A DNA stretch of 64,000 nt from JARFQW01 sp963842955 (GCA_963842955.1 CAWJIJ010000008.1:124001-188000); one strand, 5' to 3'. Shown: positions 51,846 to 61,819, numbered from the stretch's first letter. Notes: generated from the sequence alone by a model not told the origin. Numbers and translations are program-made.

Positions 51846-54020
51846 ATGCAGGACCGCGATCTCCTGGAACGTCTCCGCCGTCTGCGCGGCATCGAGGATC
51901 ACTGGTTTGACTTCCGGGGCGAGCGCCGTGAGGTGACAGCCGAAAGCCTCCTGTCACTTCTTGCCGCGATGGGCCATTCGACATCGGACCCCGATGCGCT
52001 GGCCCGAGAGGCCGATGCACTGGAAGCACAGCAATGGCAGCGGGTGCTACCGCCGGTGGCCGTGATTCGGCATGGCCGGGACTCGCGGATTCCCCTGACC
52101 GTCATGTTCCCGCTGATGCCCGGTGTGCGCTGGCGGGTCGCTTTCGAGAACGGCGGAGAGGAAAGCGGCCAGGTGGATCTGCACCCCCTCGAACGGTATG
52201 CGGAGCACGCGATCGACAATCTCCACTACGTGTGTCTCGGCCTGCCGCTGCCAGGCGAACTGCCCATCGGGTATCACCGCCTGTTCGTGGAGAAGCTCGA
52301 CGGAGATCGGCTCGGGGACTGCCGCCTGGTCGTGGCGCCGGAGCGCTGCTATCAACCGCCGTCCCTGGCCAACGGCGAACGGATCTGGGGTATGGCGGTG
52401 CAGTTGTACACTCTGCGGTCCGATCGAAACTGGGGGATCGGTGATTTCACCGACCTGGCGGATTTCGCCGCAGCGGCGGCCGGACTGGGCGCCGACTTTG
52501 TGGGTCTCAACCCGCTCCACGCGCTCTTCCCCGCAGATCCGGAAATGGCAAGTCCCTACAGCCCGTCGAGCCGCCAGTTCATCAATGTGCTTTACATCGA
52601 TCCCGAGAAAGCGCCGTGTTTCGACCAGTGCGGCCGCGCGGTCAGCCTGGTGTCCGATCCGGCATTCAAGGCAAGGACCGCTGCTCTGCGCGCGACCCCC
52701 GGAGTGGACTACACGGGCGTGACCGCGTGCAAAATGGAGGTGCTGGCGACTGTTTATGCAGAGTTCCGCAACCTTGCCTCCAAGGTGGAGCTGGATGCCT
52801 ATGGGGAATTCGTCGCAAACCAGGGAGACGCTCTCCAGGATTTTGCGCTGTTCCATGCCATGCAGGCGCACGCGGCCGCCGCGCCGGAAGGCCAGGGGCA
52901 CTGGCCGGCGGACTATGCCGGTCCCCGGAGTCCCGAGGCGCTGGCTTTCGCCAGGGAATATCCACGCCAGGTGGAGTTTCACGCCTGGCTGCAGTGGCTG
53001 GCGGCAACGCAGCTGGCGGCGGCAGAGCGAGCGGCCCGGGACGCAGGGATGAGCCTGGGCATTTATCGCGATCTTGCCGTCGGTGTCAGCGGCGGCGGTG
53101 CGGAAGCATGGAGCGATTCGGGCCTGTACACCGCCGGCGCGTCGGTAGGCGCACCGCCGGATCCCCTGGCTCTCCAGGGACAGGACTGGGGCATCCCGCC
53201 CATGTTGCCCGACGTGTTGCGGGAGCGTGCGTATCAGCCGATTGTCGAGCTCTTCGCCCGCAACATGGGCCGGGGTGGGGCGCTGCGGATCGACCACGTG
53301 ATGGTGCTGTTCCGCTTGTGGTGGGTGCCCGCGGGACAGCCTTCGTCGGCGGGCAGCTATGTCTACTATCGGCTGGACGACCTGTTCGCCATCCTGGCCC
53401 TGGAGAGTCATCGGCGGCAATGCCTGGTCATCGGTGAGGACCTGGGCACCGTTCCCGAGGAGATCCGGCGTGCAATGCCCGACTACGGTGTCTGGTCCTA
53501 TCGCGTGTTCTATTTCGAGCATGCGCCCGACGGTCGGTGCCGGGCCCCGGAGGATTATCCCGCCGAAGCGCTCGTGACGATTTCCACCCACGACCTTCCG
53601 CCGCTGACCAGCTACTGGACCGGATCGGATATCGATCTGAGGGAACAACTGCAACTGTATCCGGAGGAGGGGATGGCTGACGGGGCGCGCGCAGAGCGCC
53701 AGCGGGATCTGCAGCGCATTCTCGACGCCCTCGCGGACCGGGATCTCATCTCCGGCGAGCGCCGTGACCTGACGGCGAATCCCAACCTGGATCCCGATGT
53801 GCTCTCGGCTCTGCTTTGCTACCTGGGCCAGGCCCGCGCCGGCGTAGCCGCTGTCCAGCTGGAAGACTGGATCGGGATGGACACGCCGGTCAACGTTCCC
53901 GGGACGGGTGACGAGTATGCGAACTGGCGCCGCAAACTGCCGGAGACCTGGGAGCGGTTGCTGGAGCGCGAGGATGTATGGGAGCTGGCCCGCATCCTCG
54001 GGAACGCGCGCGGCGGCTGA
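51846..54020 (+). CDS. malQ: 4-alpha-glucanotransferase (amylomaltase)
   Basis: A 724-residue cytosolic GH77 enzyme (E. coli MalQ 694) that disproportionates maltodextrins, releasing glucose and lengthening chains for phosphorylase. It has an N-terminal MalQ extension (1-~165), then GH77 motifs: GRGGALRIDHVMVLFRLWW (nucleophile Asp), CLVIGEDLGTVPEEIR (acid/base Glu), and TISTHDLPPLTSYWTG (Asp). The C-terminus has the standard NVPGTGDEYANWRRKLP. It is closely followed by a DUF4032 gene (5-nt gap), suggesting a shared transcript. Confidence 0.97.
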   Translation: MQDRDLLERLRRLRGIEDHWFDFRGERREVTAESLLSLLAAMGHSTSDPDALAREADALEAQQWQRVLPPVAVIRHGRDSRIPLTVMFPLMPGVRWRVAFENGGEESGQVDLHPLERYAEHAIDNLHYVCLGLPLPGELPIGYHRLFVEKLDGDRLGDCRLVVAPERCYQPPSLANGERIWGMAVQLYTLRSDRNWGIGDFTDLADFAAAAAGLGADFVGLNPLHALFPADPEMASPYSPSSRQFINVLYIDPEKAPCFDQCGRAVSLVSDPAFKARTAALRATPGVDYTGVTACKMEVLATVYAEFRNLASKVELDAYGEFVANQGDALQDFALFHAMQAHAAAAPEGQGHWPADYAGPRSPEALAFAREYPRQVEFHAWLQWLAATQLAAAERAARDAGMSLGIYRDLAVGVSGGGAEAWSDSGLYTAGASVGAPPDPLALQGQDWGIPPMLPDVLRERAYQPIVELFARNMGRGGALRIDHVMVLFRLWWVPAGQPSSAGSYVYYRLDDLFAILALESHRRQCLVIGEDLGTVPEEIRRAMPDYGVWSYRVFYFEHAPDGRCRAPEDYPAEALVTISTHDLPPLTSYWTGSDIDLREQLQLYPEEGMADGARAERQRDLQRILDALADRDLISGERRDLTANPNLDPDVLSALLCYLGQARAGVAAVQLEDWIGMDTPVNVPGTGDEYANWRRKLPETWERLLEREDVWELARILGNARGG

Positions 54021-54025
54021 GGAAA

Positions 54026-55255
54026 ATGCGCCTCCAGTTTGCCTCCGGCTATGCGTTTCCCCGCGGGCTCGCCCTGCCGTGGGATACGCCGCTGGAGGAG
54101 TGGGATTCGCCTGCGCTGGTGCGCCTGACCCGGGGAATTTCCAGGAACCTCGTCCGCTTCGTTTCCTATCGGGACGTGTTCTACGCGATCAAGGAGATCA
54201 ACGAGCGCCTGGCGATCCGCGAGTACAACCTGCTCAAGGAACTGGTCGAGCTTGGGCTTCCAGCCGTTGAACCCGTCGCGCTGGTCACGCATCGCGCGGA
54301 GTCCGAAAAGGGCCTGCTGGTAACTCGTTACCTTGATGGTTCGCTGCCGCTGCGGACCCTGATTTCGGCTGAGGCCGAGAAGGGCGGCATTGAGCGCCTG
54401 ATGGATGCGGTGGCGATTCTTCTGGTGCGTCTCCACCTGGAGGGTTTCTTCTGGGGCGACTGTTCCCTCTCCAATACCCTGTTCCGCCGGGATGCCGGCC
54501 AGTTTGCTGCCTACCTGGTGGACGCCGAAACCGGCGAGCTGCACCCGTCTCTCAGCCGCGGCCAGCGCCGTCACGACCTGGAGATCGCCTCTGAAAACCT
54601 GGCGGGCGAGCTGATGGACCTGCAGGCGGGATTCGGACTGGTCGACGGTGTCGACCCTGTCGACCTGGCGTTTTCGGTGGTCGACCGCTATGAGCGCTTG
54701 TGGGATGACCTGACCCGGGTCGAGGAATATCCGGCGAGCGAGTCCTGGCGCATAGACGCGCGGCTCCGGCACCTGAACAGTCTCGGCTTCAACGTTCAGG
54801 AAATGGAGATCGAGACAGGAGAGGACAACCAGTGTCTCCGCGTTCGTGCCCGGGTCGTCGAAAACGGCTACCACCGCCGGCTCGTTCAGCAGTTGACCGG
54901 ACTGGCCGTCGAAGAGAACCAGGCGCGACGTCTGCTCAACGACATGTATAGCTGGCAGGCCGGTCAGGCAGAGCCCCTGACCGAAACGAACGTGCCCGGT
55001 CACTTGTCCGCGTACCGCTGGTTCCACGAGGCCTATCTGCCGCTGCTGGACGCCGTGCCGCCCGACCAGCGCCGCAAGCTGGACGACGCGGAGCTGTTTC
55101 ATCAGCTCATGGAACATCGCTGGTACATGTCGGAGCAGGAGGGCCGACAGGTGGACCTCACCGAAGTCGTACCCAGCTACGTGGAACGCATTCTTCGGCC
55201 GCTGCCCGAGCCCCGGGTCGAAGCGAATCCCCTGGCCCTCTCCGAAGGCGGCTAG
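54026..55255 (+). CDS. DUF4032 / InaA-like kinase-fold protein next to malQ
   Basis: A 409-residue protein; the ATG at 54026 overlaps a GAGGA site at the malQ stop. The N-terminal half has kinase-fold features: FVSYRDVFYAIKEINERLAIREYN (Lys and Glu), LLVTRYLDGSLPLRTL, a catalytic-loop-like GFFWGDCSLSNTLFRRD (Asp, Asn) and YLVDAETGELH in the DFG position. The C-terminal half belongs to DUF4032. Proteins of this type are annotated as lipopolysaccharide-kinase InaA-like. Being coupled to malQ, and with no glucokinase in the window, it could phosphorylate glucose, maltose or another metabolite; this is inference only. Confidence 0.8.
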   Translation: MRLQFASGYAFPRGLALPWDTPLEEWDSPALVRLTRGISRNLVRFVSYRDVFYAIKEINERLAIREYNLLKELVELGLPAVEPVALVTHRAESEKGLLVTRYLDGSLPLRTLISAEAEKGGIERLMDAVAILLVRLHLEGFFWGDCSLSNTLFRRDAGQFAAYLVDAETGELHPSLSRGQRRHDLEIASENLAGELMDLQAGFGLVDGVDPVDLAFSVVDRYERLWDDLTRVEEYPASESWRIDARLRHLNSLGFNVQEMEIETGEDNQCLRVRARVVENGYHRRLVQQLTGLAVEENQARRLLNDMYSWQAGQAEPLTETNVPGHLSAYRWFHEAYLPLLDAVPPDQRRKLDDAELFHQLMEHRWYMSEQEGRQVDLTEVVPSYVERILRPLPEPRVEANPLALSEGG

Positions 55256-55319
55256 CCGCATTGCGGGTCCGTTCAGCTTCGTGCGAGGATGCCCGCTGGC
55301 TCAGAAATACCGGACACCC

Positions 55320-55835
55320 GTGCTCGGAAACATTCGTTCCTTTGCTTTGGCGTGCATCGCGCTGACCCTTGCCTTGTCCGCTCATGCCGACCTGAATTCG
55401 GACGAGGAAAGTCTCATGTCCGCAGGCGGCTGGCGGACAGATTGCACGGGCTATCTGGAGATCCTCGAGGGCAACGGCCAGGCAGACGACCTGGATATTA
55501 CCTACTGCGTCGGCATTACCCTTGGGGTCCTGGAAGGTCTCGAAACCGGGAGCCGTATCGGAGCGGTCAGCATGGCGTCGGCCCTCACCGTGCTTCTGGG
55601 CCTCGACGGTCAGCGGGTCTTCCAGTTGTTCGAAACCATGGGGCGGGAAGACCTCCTGGCATACTGCCCGCCGGACGCGGCCACGACAGGCGATCATATC
55701 GTGGCGATAGCCGGGTATATCGACGCCAATCCGGCGAAAAAGCCATTGCCGGTAACGGCGGTATTTTTCGAAGCCATGCAGTCACTGTGGCCCTGCGAGG
55801 CGGCAGCCTCGGCCGACGGCGAACCCACTCCATGA
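55320..55835 (+). CDS. Rap1a/Tai-like secreted protein
   Basis: A 171-residue protein. The GTG at 55320 gives a clean signal peptide (LGNIRSFALACIALTLALSAHA); a GTG at 55281 is in frame upstream. The mature part has the Rap1a/Tai pattern: RTDCTGYLEIL, YCVGITLGVLEGL, YCPPDAATTGDHIVAIAGYI and AVFFEAMQSLWPC, with paired cysteines. Family members include immunity proteins of type VI secretion effectors, but many are orphan periplasmic proteins. No effector or T6SS gene lies nearby, so the role is unknown. Confidence 0.8.
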   Translation: MLGNIRSFALACIALTLALSAHADLNSDEESLMSAGGWRTDCTGYLEILEGNGQADDLDITYCVGITLGVLEGLETGSRIGAVSMASALTVLLGLDGQRVFQLFETMGREDLLAYCPPDAATTGDHIVAIAGYIDANPAKKPLPVTAVFFEAMQSLWPCEAAASADGEPTP

Positions 55836-55860
55836 TCATCGAGGCGTCAGCAACGCGCAG

Positions 55861-58503
55861 ATGACCGAAACGCTCATGGACCAGGCGATGGAGGTGCTTT
55901 CTGCCGGCGGTACCGTGGTGACCGCCAATCGGCGCCTGGCCCGTTTCCTGGCCGGTACATTCAATCACGCGGCGCTCGCCAGCGCCGGTCCGGGAGGTTC
56001 GTGGCCGAGTCCCGATGTGCTCCCCTGGGATGCCTGGGCCCAGAGGGAATGGGCCTGGCTTCGGGATACGGAGTCCGGTCAGTCTCTTCAGACAGCCTTG
56101 TCCCCGGCCCAGTCGCAGCGGCTCTGGCGGACGATAGTCGAGACATCGGAAACCGGGTTGCTGGACACCGCGTCCGCGGCGACGGAAGCCAGCCGGGCGC
56201 GGGCCCTGCTGGCGGGCTGGCGGCTTGACGCGCGCACGGTTCTGGCAGAACCGGTGGCGGATACGCAAGGGTTCCTTTCTCTGCATGAAGCCTTTCAGAA
56301 GCGTCTCACGGCCCGGTCCTGGGTCGACCAACCGGCGCTGGAATCGATACTGGCCGAACGCGCCAGACCGCCGCAACGGGCTGTCGCGTTCGCGGGGTTC
56401 GAGTCCTGGACGCCGCTGCAGGAGGCGATCGCCGGGCGAGTGAACGGCCGGGTCCTGGTGGAACCCGAAGGCGTCGCCGGACAGGTTGCAACGCTGGCTT
56501 TTGCCGACGCGAACGACGAAATGAGAGCGGCTGCCGCCTGGTTGCGTGCGCATGGAGAGAATGCACCGGCGAGCAGGGTGGCGCTTGTCGTGCCGGACCT
56601 GGCGGCTGTGCGCGACGAAGTGGAACGCATTCTCGAGGCCACGCTGAGCCCGGGTCCGGTGTGGACTCTGCCGGCGGCGGAACGACGGGCCTGGAACCTG
56701 GCACTGGGGCGGCCCTTGTCTGAATGGCCCATGGTTCGCTCCGCCCTGGATGCCCTGCGCGGCTTGTCCGGGGCCATGCCCTTCGAAGCGGCCAGCCGTC
56801 TCCTTCGTTCACGATGGCTGGGGCGTGTGCACGAGGAGCACGATGCGCGCGCGCTGGTCGAGGTGGATCTTCGCGAAAACGGTTATTTCGAGGTGGGCGC
56901 GACAGGGCTGGCCGCCTTGGCCCGGCAGCGGGGATGCGGCGTTCTCGCCGGCAGCCTGGAGGCGGCTTTAGACCGACGGGCGAGCCTGCCCGGGCGGCGA
57001 CGGCTCGCCGACTGGGCCCGCCTGTTCGGCACGCTGCTCGAAGATCTCCAGTGGCCCGGGGACGCGCCGCTCGACAGCGAGAGTTTCCAGATTCGCGGCG
57101 CGTGGAACGACATGCTCGAGGCGCTGGCGTCGCTGGATCCGGTTACCGGGCCGATGAACTACGAGCAGGCGATCAGCGAACTGTCCGGCCTGGCGGGGGA
57201 ACGGGTCTTCCAGCCGGAATCCGCCGAGGCACCGATACAGGTGCTGGGTCTTCTGGAAGCCCAGGGGCAGCGCTTCGATGCCATATGGGTCTGCGGACTG
57301 GACGACCAGACCTGGCCGCCGGGCCTCAGGCCCAACGGGTTTCTGCCGACGGGTTTGCAGCGTGAATTGCACATGCCCAGGGCCTGTCCGGACCATGAGC
57401 TCGCACTCGCGAAACAGCGCACGGCCCAGCTGAGGGCGGCCGCCAGCCAGATCGTCTTCTCGTGGCCGCGAACGAAAGGCGATGAGCCCTTGTTTCCGAG
57501 CCCAATGGTGGCGAACCTGCCCCGGGGGGACGCGGAGACGCTCGTTCCAGCCGTGCCGGACTGGGGTGCCGGGCTGGCGGCTGCTGCCACGCTGGAGCCG
57601 ATGCCGGAAGACCGACTGGCGGCGCTCTCCGGGCGTCTTCGCGGGGGGCTGGCGGTGCTGGAAAACCAGTCGCGTTGCCCATTCCGGGCTGCGGCAATCC
57701 ATCGCTTGAAGGCGGAGCCCCTTACGACGCCGTCTCCGGGTGTGGACCCGGCCACCCGCGGCCGCTGGGCGCACGCCGCGCTGCGCCGCCTCTGGGCGGA
57801 CTGGGGCAGTCAGGCGGCCGCTGCGGGCATGGAGCCCGTCGACCGGGCGGGACGTATTTCGGCTGCCGTGGCTTCGGCCAGGACGGAATCAGGGATCGAA
57901 GCCCGCCCCTTCGATCAAGGCCATCTCGAGATCGAAGCCAGGCGGCTGAGCGAGATGATCGTCGAACTCGTGGCGGCCGACCTGCGCCGGCCCCCATTCA
58001 CAGTAGAAGCAGCCGAGTCGCCCGTGGAACTCAATCTTGCCGGACTGCTGTTACGGGGACGTATCGATCGCGTCGACCGGGACGCCCTGGGTGACTGGGT
58101 CATCGACTACAAGACCTCGGACCCGTCACTCGGCGGATGGCTCAACGAGCGTCTCCCCGATCCCCAGGTGCCGGCATACGCGGGCACCCGCGAAGACCTC
58201 GCAGGGATCGGTTTTGGGGTCCTGCGTGCGGGGAAAACCGGTTATCGCGGCCTGGTCCGCGGCGACGACAAAGTCGGCCCGTTCAGCCCCTTGGCGGGGC
58301 AGAAGAGACCGCCGCCGCCGACAGAGGACTGGCCCGCGATGAGGATCTGGTGGCAGGTTCGTGTGGAAGCCCTGGCAGGGGAGTTTGCTGCAGGCAGGGC
58401 CGAAGTGTCCCCGCGGGACGCCCAGGCCTGCCGCTATTGCGGTCTCGACGCCTTGTGCCGTCGTTTTGAGGCCCTTGCGCCGGGACACGCCGAAGATGAG
58501 TGA
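55861..58503 (+). CDS. AddB-like PD-(D/E)XK nuclease (TIGR03623-type probable DNA repair protein)
   Basis: An 880-residue protein. It lacks a helicase Walker A motif; the N-terminus VVTANRRLARFLAG replaces it, as in TIGR03623 proteins. The C-terminal nuclease carries LLRGRIDRVDRDALGDWVIDYKTSD (Asp and Asp-x-Lys). Cysteines in LENQSRCPFRAAAIHRL and CRYCGLDALC could bind an Fe-S cluster, as in AddB. Its stop overlaps the start of an AddA-like helicase by 8 bp, so they form a two-subunit recombination or double-strand-break processing complex, standing in for or adding to RecBCD. Confidence 0.9.
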   Translation: MTETLMDQAMEVLSAGGTVVTANRRLARFLAGTFNHAALASAGPGGSWPSPDVLPWDAWAQREWAWLRDTESGQSLQTALSPAQSQRLWRTIVETSETGLLDTASAATEASRARALLAGWRLDARTVLAEPVADTQGFLSLHEAFQKRLTARSWVDQPALESILAERARPPQRAVAFAGFESWTPLQEAIAGRVNGRVLVEPEGVAGQVATLAFADANDEMRAAAAWLRAHGENAPASRVALVVPDLAAVRDEVERILEATLSPGPVWTLPAAERRAWNLALGRPLSEWPMVRSALDALRGLSGAMPFEAASRLLRSRWLGRVHEEHDARALVEVDLRENGYFEVGATGLAALARQRGCGVLAGSLEAALDRRASLPGRRRLADWARLFGTLLEDLQWPGDAPLDSESFQIRGAWNDMLEALASLDPVTGPMNYEQAISELSGLAGERVFQPESAEAPIQVLGLLEAQGQRFDAIWVCGLDDQTWPPGLRPNGFLPTGLQRELHMPRACPDHELALAKQRTAQLRAAASQIVFSWPRTKGDEPLFPSPMVANLPRGDAETLVPAVPDWGAGLAAAATLEPMPEDRLAALSGRLRGGLAVLENQSRCPFRAAAIHRLKAEPLTTPSPGVDPATRGRWAHAALRRLWADWGSQAAAAGMEPVDRAGRISAAVASARTESGIEARPFDQGHLEIEARRLSEMIVELVAADLRRPPFTVEAAESPVELNLAGLLLRGRIDRVDRDALGDWVIDYKTSDPSLGGWLNERLPDPQVPAYAGTREDLAGIGFGVLRAGKTGYRGLVRGDDKVGPFSPLAGQKRPPPPTEDWPAMRIWWQVRVEALAGEFAAGRAEVSPRDAQACRYCGLDALCRRFEALAPGHAEDE

Positions 58504-61500
58504 GCCCGCCGACCAGGCAGCGCGGCGTCGGGCGCTCGATCCAGCGACCAGCTACATTGTCCAGGCTCCCGCCGGTTCCGGAAAAACGGAAATCCTGGCT
58601 CAGCGGGTCCTTCGCCTGCTTGCCGTCGCCGAACGGCCCGAAGACATCCTGGCGATCACGTTCACCCGCAAGGCGGCGGGAGAGATGCGCGAGCGGATCC
58701 TCGGCGCACTGGCGGCAGCAGCCGAGGAACGCCCGGTGTCCGCACGGCACGAGCGCCAGACTCGCGAACTCGCCATCGCCGCACTGGTTCGGGACGAGCA
58801 GGCGGGATGGCACTTGCTGAGCAACCCCTCGCGGCTTCGGGTGATGACCATTGACGGCCTGAACGCCTGGCTCAGCCAGCGCTTGCCGGTCCTGTCCGGT
58901 CTCGGCGGGTCCGCGCCGATCGCGGATCGCCCCGAGGACCTGTACCGGGAGGCCGCGCGTCGCTGCCTCCTGGCTGCCGATGGCCATCCTGCCCGCGAAC
59001 CCGCAAGACGCTTGCTGGAACATCTGGACAATCGTTACCGGCGCGCCGAGGAACTGGTCATGGGCCTTCTTGCTCGACGTGACCATTGGCTTCCGCGCGT
59101 CGGCGGCCGGCCCGGAATGGAGGACCACGACGCCCGGAAGCGGCTGGAAGCCGGCCTGAGGCGGACCGTGGAAGAGGGACTGCGCCTTGTTGCGCATCAC
59201 CTGCGAGGGTTCGACGAGTTTGGTCCCCTGGCCGCCCTGGCCGCGGAAGAGCTGGTCGCGCGGGACAGCCCGTCCCCGGTGACCGCCTGTGCGGGTCTTT
59301 CCGGGCTGCCCGGCACCGAGGCAAAGGATCTGCCTGTCTGGCAGGGCCTGGCGGCCCTGTGCCTCGTCAAGAAGCCCCAGGTCCGCAAGTCCTTCACGGT
59401 CCGGGACGGGGTGCCGCCGAGCCGCGGGCCGGAGAAGGCCCGGCTCGTGGAACTTGCGGCCGCGCTCGGCGAAGATCCCCGCCGAGTTTCCGCTCTGCAC
59501 GGCGTCCGGGGACTGCCGCCCCCGGTTTACGAAGATCGCCAGTGGACGATTCTGACCGCACTCCTGGACGTCCTCCGCTACGCCGCGATGGAGCTCGAGG
59601 TGACGTTCCGGCAGCGCCGGGCTACTGACTATGTGGGCGTGGCCCGAGCGGCCCTGGAGGCCCTGGGTCCGGCGGACAACCCGACCGATCTTGCGCTGGC
59701 CCTGGATCATCGGCTCCAGCACCTGCTCGTCGACGAGTTCCAGGATACCTCCGAATCCCAGCACGAACTGCTGCGACGCCTGACGGCGGGCTGGAGCGCC
59801 GGGGACGGACGGACCCTGTTTTGCGTCGGCGATCCGATGCAGTCCATCTACCGTTTCAGGGACGCGGAGGTCGGCCTCTTTCTGCGGACCGCCCAGGCCG
59901 GACTGGGCGGGCTGCGGCTCGAGCCGCTCCAGCTGACGGCCAACTTTCGGGCGTCGGCGGATCTGGTGGCATGGACCAACCGGACCTTCAGCGACCTGTT
60001 TCCCGCCGACGCGAATCTGGGCGATGGCGCCGTGCCGTTCTCTAACTCGGATTCGACCCGCCCGATGACCGGTTCAGTGGAGGTGCACTGGATCCGGGCA
60101 GACCAGGGCGCATCGGAAGCGCTTCGGGTGGCGGAGATTGCGGAAGCGTTGCTCGCCGACGCTCCGGAGGAAACCGTGGGCATCCTCGTACGCAGCCGCA
60201 CGCAGCTAAAGGCCATTGTGAGGGAGTTCAGAAGGCGCCAGATCCCCTATCGCGGTGTTGATATTCAGCCCCTCTCAGAAGCGCCGGTAATCCAGGACCT
60301 GCTGGCCCTGACCCGTGCGCTTTGTCATCCCGCAGATCGCATGGCCTGGCTGGCCTGTCTGCATGGACGAACCTGCGGGCTGCCCCTCGAGGTGCTGGAG
60401 TCCCTACCGGCGGACCAGATGGTGGGGGCCGCGCTCGCAGACCCCGAATGGCAGGCCGGGCTCGACGAGGAACATCGCGCCCTGTTGACTGAGCGCGTGC
60501 TGCCGGTGCTCGACGCCGCGCGCCAGGCCCGCGGCCGCCTGCCGCTGCGGCGGGTCGTAGAGAGCGCCTGGCTCGCCCTGGGCGGGCCAGCGACCGAGCA
60601 AGGCAGCAGCGGCCTTCAGGACGCGGCCACGTTTTTTGGTTTCCTGGATTCCATGTGCGAAGCCGGTGACCTTGCCGACCCGCTCGCACTCCAGGACCGG
60701 CTGGGAGACCTTTACGCTGCCCCGGATCCGGCGGCCGACGGCCGCCTGGAAGTTATGACTATCCACAAGGCAAAGGGCCTGGAGTTCGATCACGTTCTCC
60801 TGCCGGGACTGGACCGGGGCGTACGCCCCGAGGAGACGCCCCTGATTCGCTGGGCCGAGCGTGTCAGCGATGCCGGCGTCGACCTGCTCCTGGCTTCGAT
60901 GGGCCCGCAAGGAGGGGACAGCGACCCCGTGCACGATTTCCTGGGGGAGCTGGAGAAACGCCGTGCCGCCCACGAGCGCACCCGCCTGCTGTACGTGGCG
61001 GCGACCCGGGCCCGGCGAAGCCTGCACCTGATCGGCCAGGCTCGGCGGGATCGGGAGGGTGAGTGGGCGGCGCCGGCGGCGGGGAGTTTCTTTCATCTTC
61101 TGGGATCACTGATCGATCCGCCGGAGACAGGTTTTGACGAGCCGGCCCCGAAGGAGTCACCGGACGGCGCCGAATGCCTGAAGCGCCTGCCGCCCGGCTG
61201 GAGAACGCCTCGGCCACCGCCGGCACTGCCGCTCGTAGCCGGTGCGGACCCGAGCCGGGGGGAGCACCTCGAGTTCGATTGGGCAGGACGCACCGCGAGG
61301 GCTGTCGGCATCGCCACTCACCGCTTGTTCGAGCAGATGGGCCGGCAGGGCCTTGACGCCTGGGCCCGGCAGGAGCTCGGCGAGATGCGCCGCCTGGCAG
61401 TTGTCCATCTGCAGGAAAACGGCCTGACGCCGGCTGAAGCGGGTGAATCAGCGGACTGGGTGGTGGCGGCGGTTGAGGCCGTGCTGGACGATCCCCGGGC

Positions 61501-61819
61501 CGCGTGGATTTTCGCTTCGGATCATCCTCGACGATGGACTGAGCACGCCGTCACCGCATGGCAGGGTGAAGGGTTCCGGCGCCTCGTGGCTGACTGCCTG
61601 ATTGAGGATGCCGACGGTGTCCTGTGGATCATCGATTTCAAGACGGGCCGGCACCTGGGAGGGGACCCGGAGGGCTTTCTCGACAGGGAAGTGGCCCGAT
61701 ATCGGCCCCAGCTGGAGTCTTATGCCGAGGTCTTCGGAACCCGCCACGATGGCCCCGTGCGCCTTGCCCTTTACTACCCGTTGCTCAAGGGTTGGCGGGA
61801 ATGGGGCTGGAGGGAATAG
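58496..61819 (+). CDS. AddA-like UvrD-family helicase-nuclease
   Basis: A 1,107-residue protein starting at the ATG at 58496, inside the end of the AddB-like gene. Superfamily 1 helicase motifs: I QAPAGSGKTEILAQR, Ia ITFTRKAAGEMRERI, II LLVDEFQDTSESQ, III FCVGDPMQSIYRFRDAEVGLF, IV LTANFRAS, V TIHKAKGLEFDHVLLPG, VI LLYVAATRARRSLHLIG. A C-terminal RecB-type nuclease follows (about 900-1100; AVGIATHRLFEQMGRQG, LIEDADGVLWIIDFKTGRH). Together with the upstream subunit it should unwind and resect broken DNA ends. Confidence 0.95.
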   Translation: MSEPADQAARRRALDPATSYIVQAPAGSGKTEILAQRVLRLLAVAERPEDILAITFTRKAAGEMRERILGALAAAAEERPVSARHERQTRELAIAALVRDEQAGWHLLSNPSRLRVMTIDGLNAWLSQRLPVLSGLGGSAPIADRPEDLYREAARRCLLAADGHPAREPARRLLEHLDNRYRRAEELVMGLLARRDHWLPRVGGRPGMEDHDARKRLEAGLRRTVEEGLRLVAHHLRGFDEFGPLAALAAEELVARDSPSPVTACAGLSGLPGTEAKDLPVWQGLAALCLVKKPQVRKSFTVRDGVPPSRGPEKARLVELAAALGEDPRRVSALHGVRGLPPPVYEDRQWTILTALLDVLRYAAMELEVTFRQRRATDYVGVARAALEALGPADNPTDLALALDHRLQHLLVDEFQDTSESQHELLRRLTAGWSAGDGRTLFCVGDPMQSIYRFRDAEVGLFLRTAQAGLGGLRLEPLQLTANFRASADLVAWTNRTFSDLFPADANLGDGAVPFSNSDSTRPMTGSVEVHWIRADQGASEALRVAEIAEALLADAPEETVGILVRSRTQLKAIVREFRRRQIPYRGVDIQPLSEAPVIQDLLALTRALCHPADRMAWLACLHGRTCGLPLEVLESLPADQMVGAALADPEWQAGLDEEHRALLTERVLPVLDAARQARGRLPLRRVVESAWLALGGPATEQGSSGLQDAATFFGFLDSMCEAGDLADPLALQDRLGDLYAAPDPAADGRLEVMTIHKAKGLEFDHVLLPGLDRGVRPEETPLIRWAERVSDAGVDLLLASMGPQGGDSDPVHDFLGELEKRRAAHERTRLLYVAATRARRSLHLIGQARRDREGEWAAPAAGSFFHLLGSLIDPPETGFDEPAPKESPDGAECLKRLPPGWRTPRPPPALPLVAGADPSRGEHLEFDWAGRTARAVGIATHRLFEQMGRQGLDAWARQELGEMRRLAVVHLQENGLTPAEAGESADWVVAAVEAVLDDPRAAWIFASDHPRRWTEHAVTAWQGEGFRRLVADCLIEDADGVLWIIDFKTGRHLGGDPEGFLDREVARYRPQLESYAEVFGTRHDGPVRLALYYPLLKGWREWGWRE

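Noticed and set aside
55320..55835. Type VI secretion immunity gene
   Set aside because: The protein has the Rap1a/Tai pattern, but no effector, VgrG or other T6SS gene is nearby, so an immunity role is not supported.
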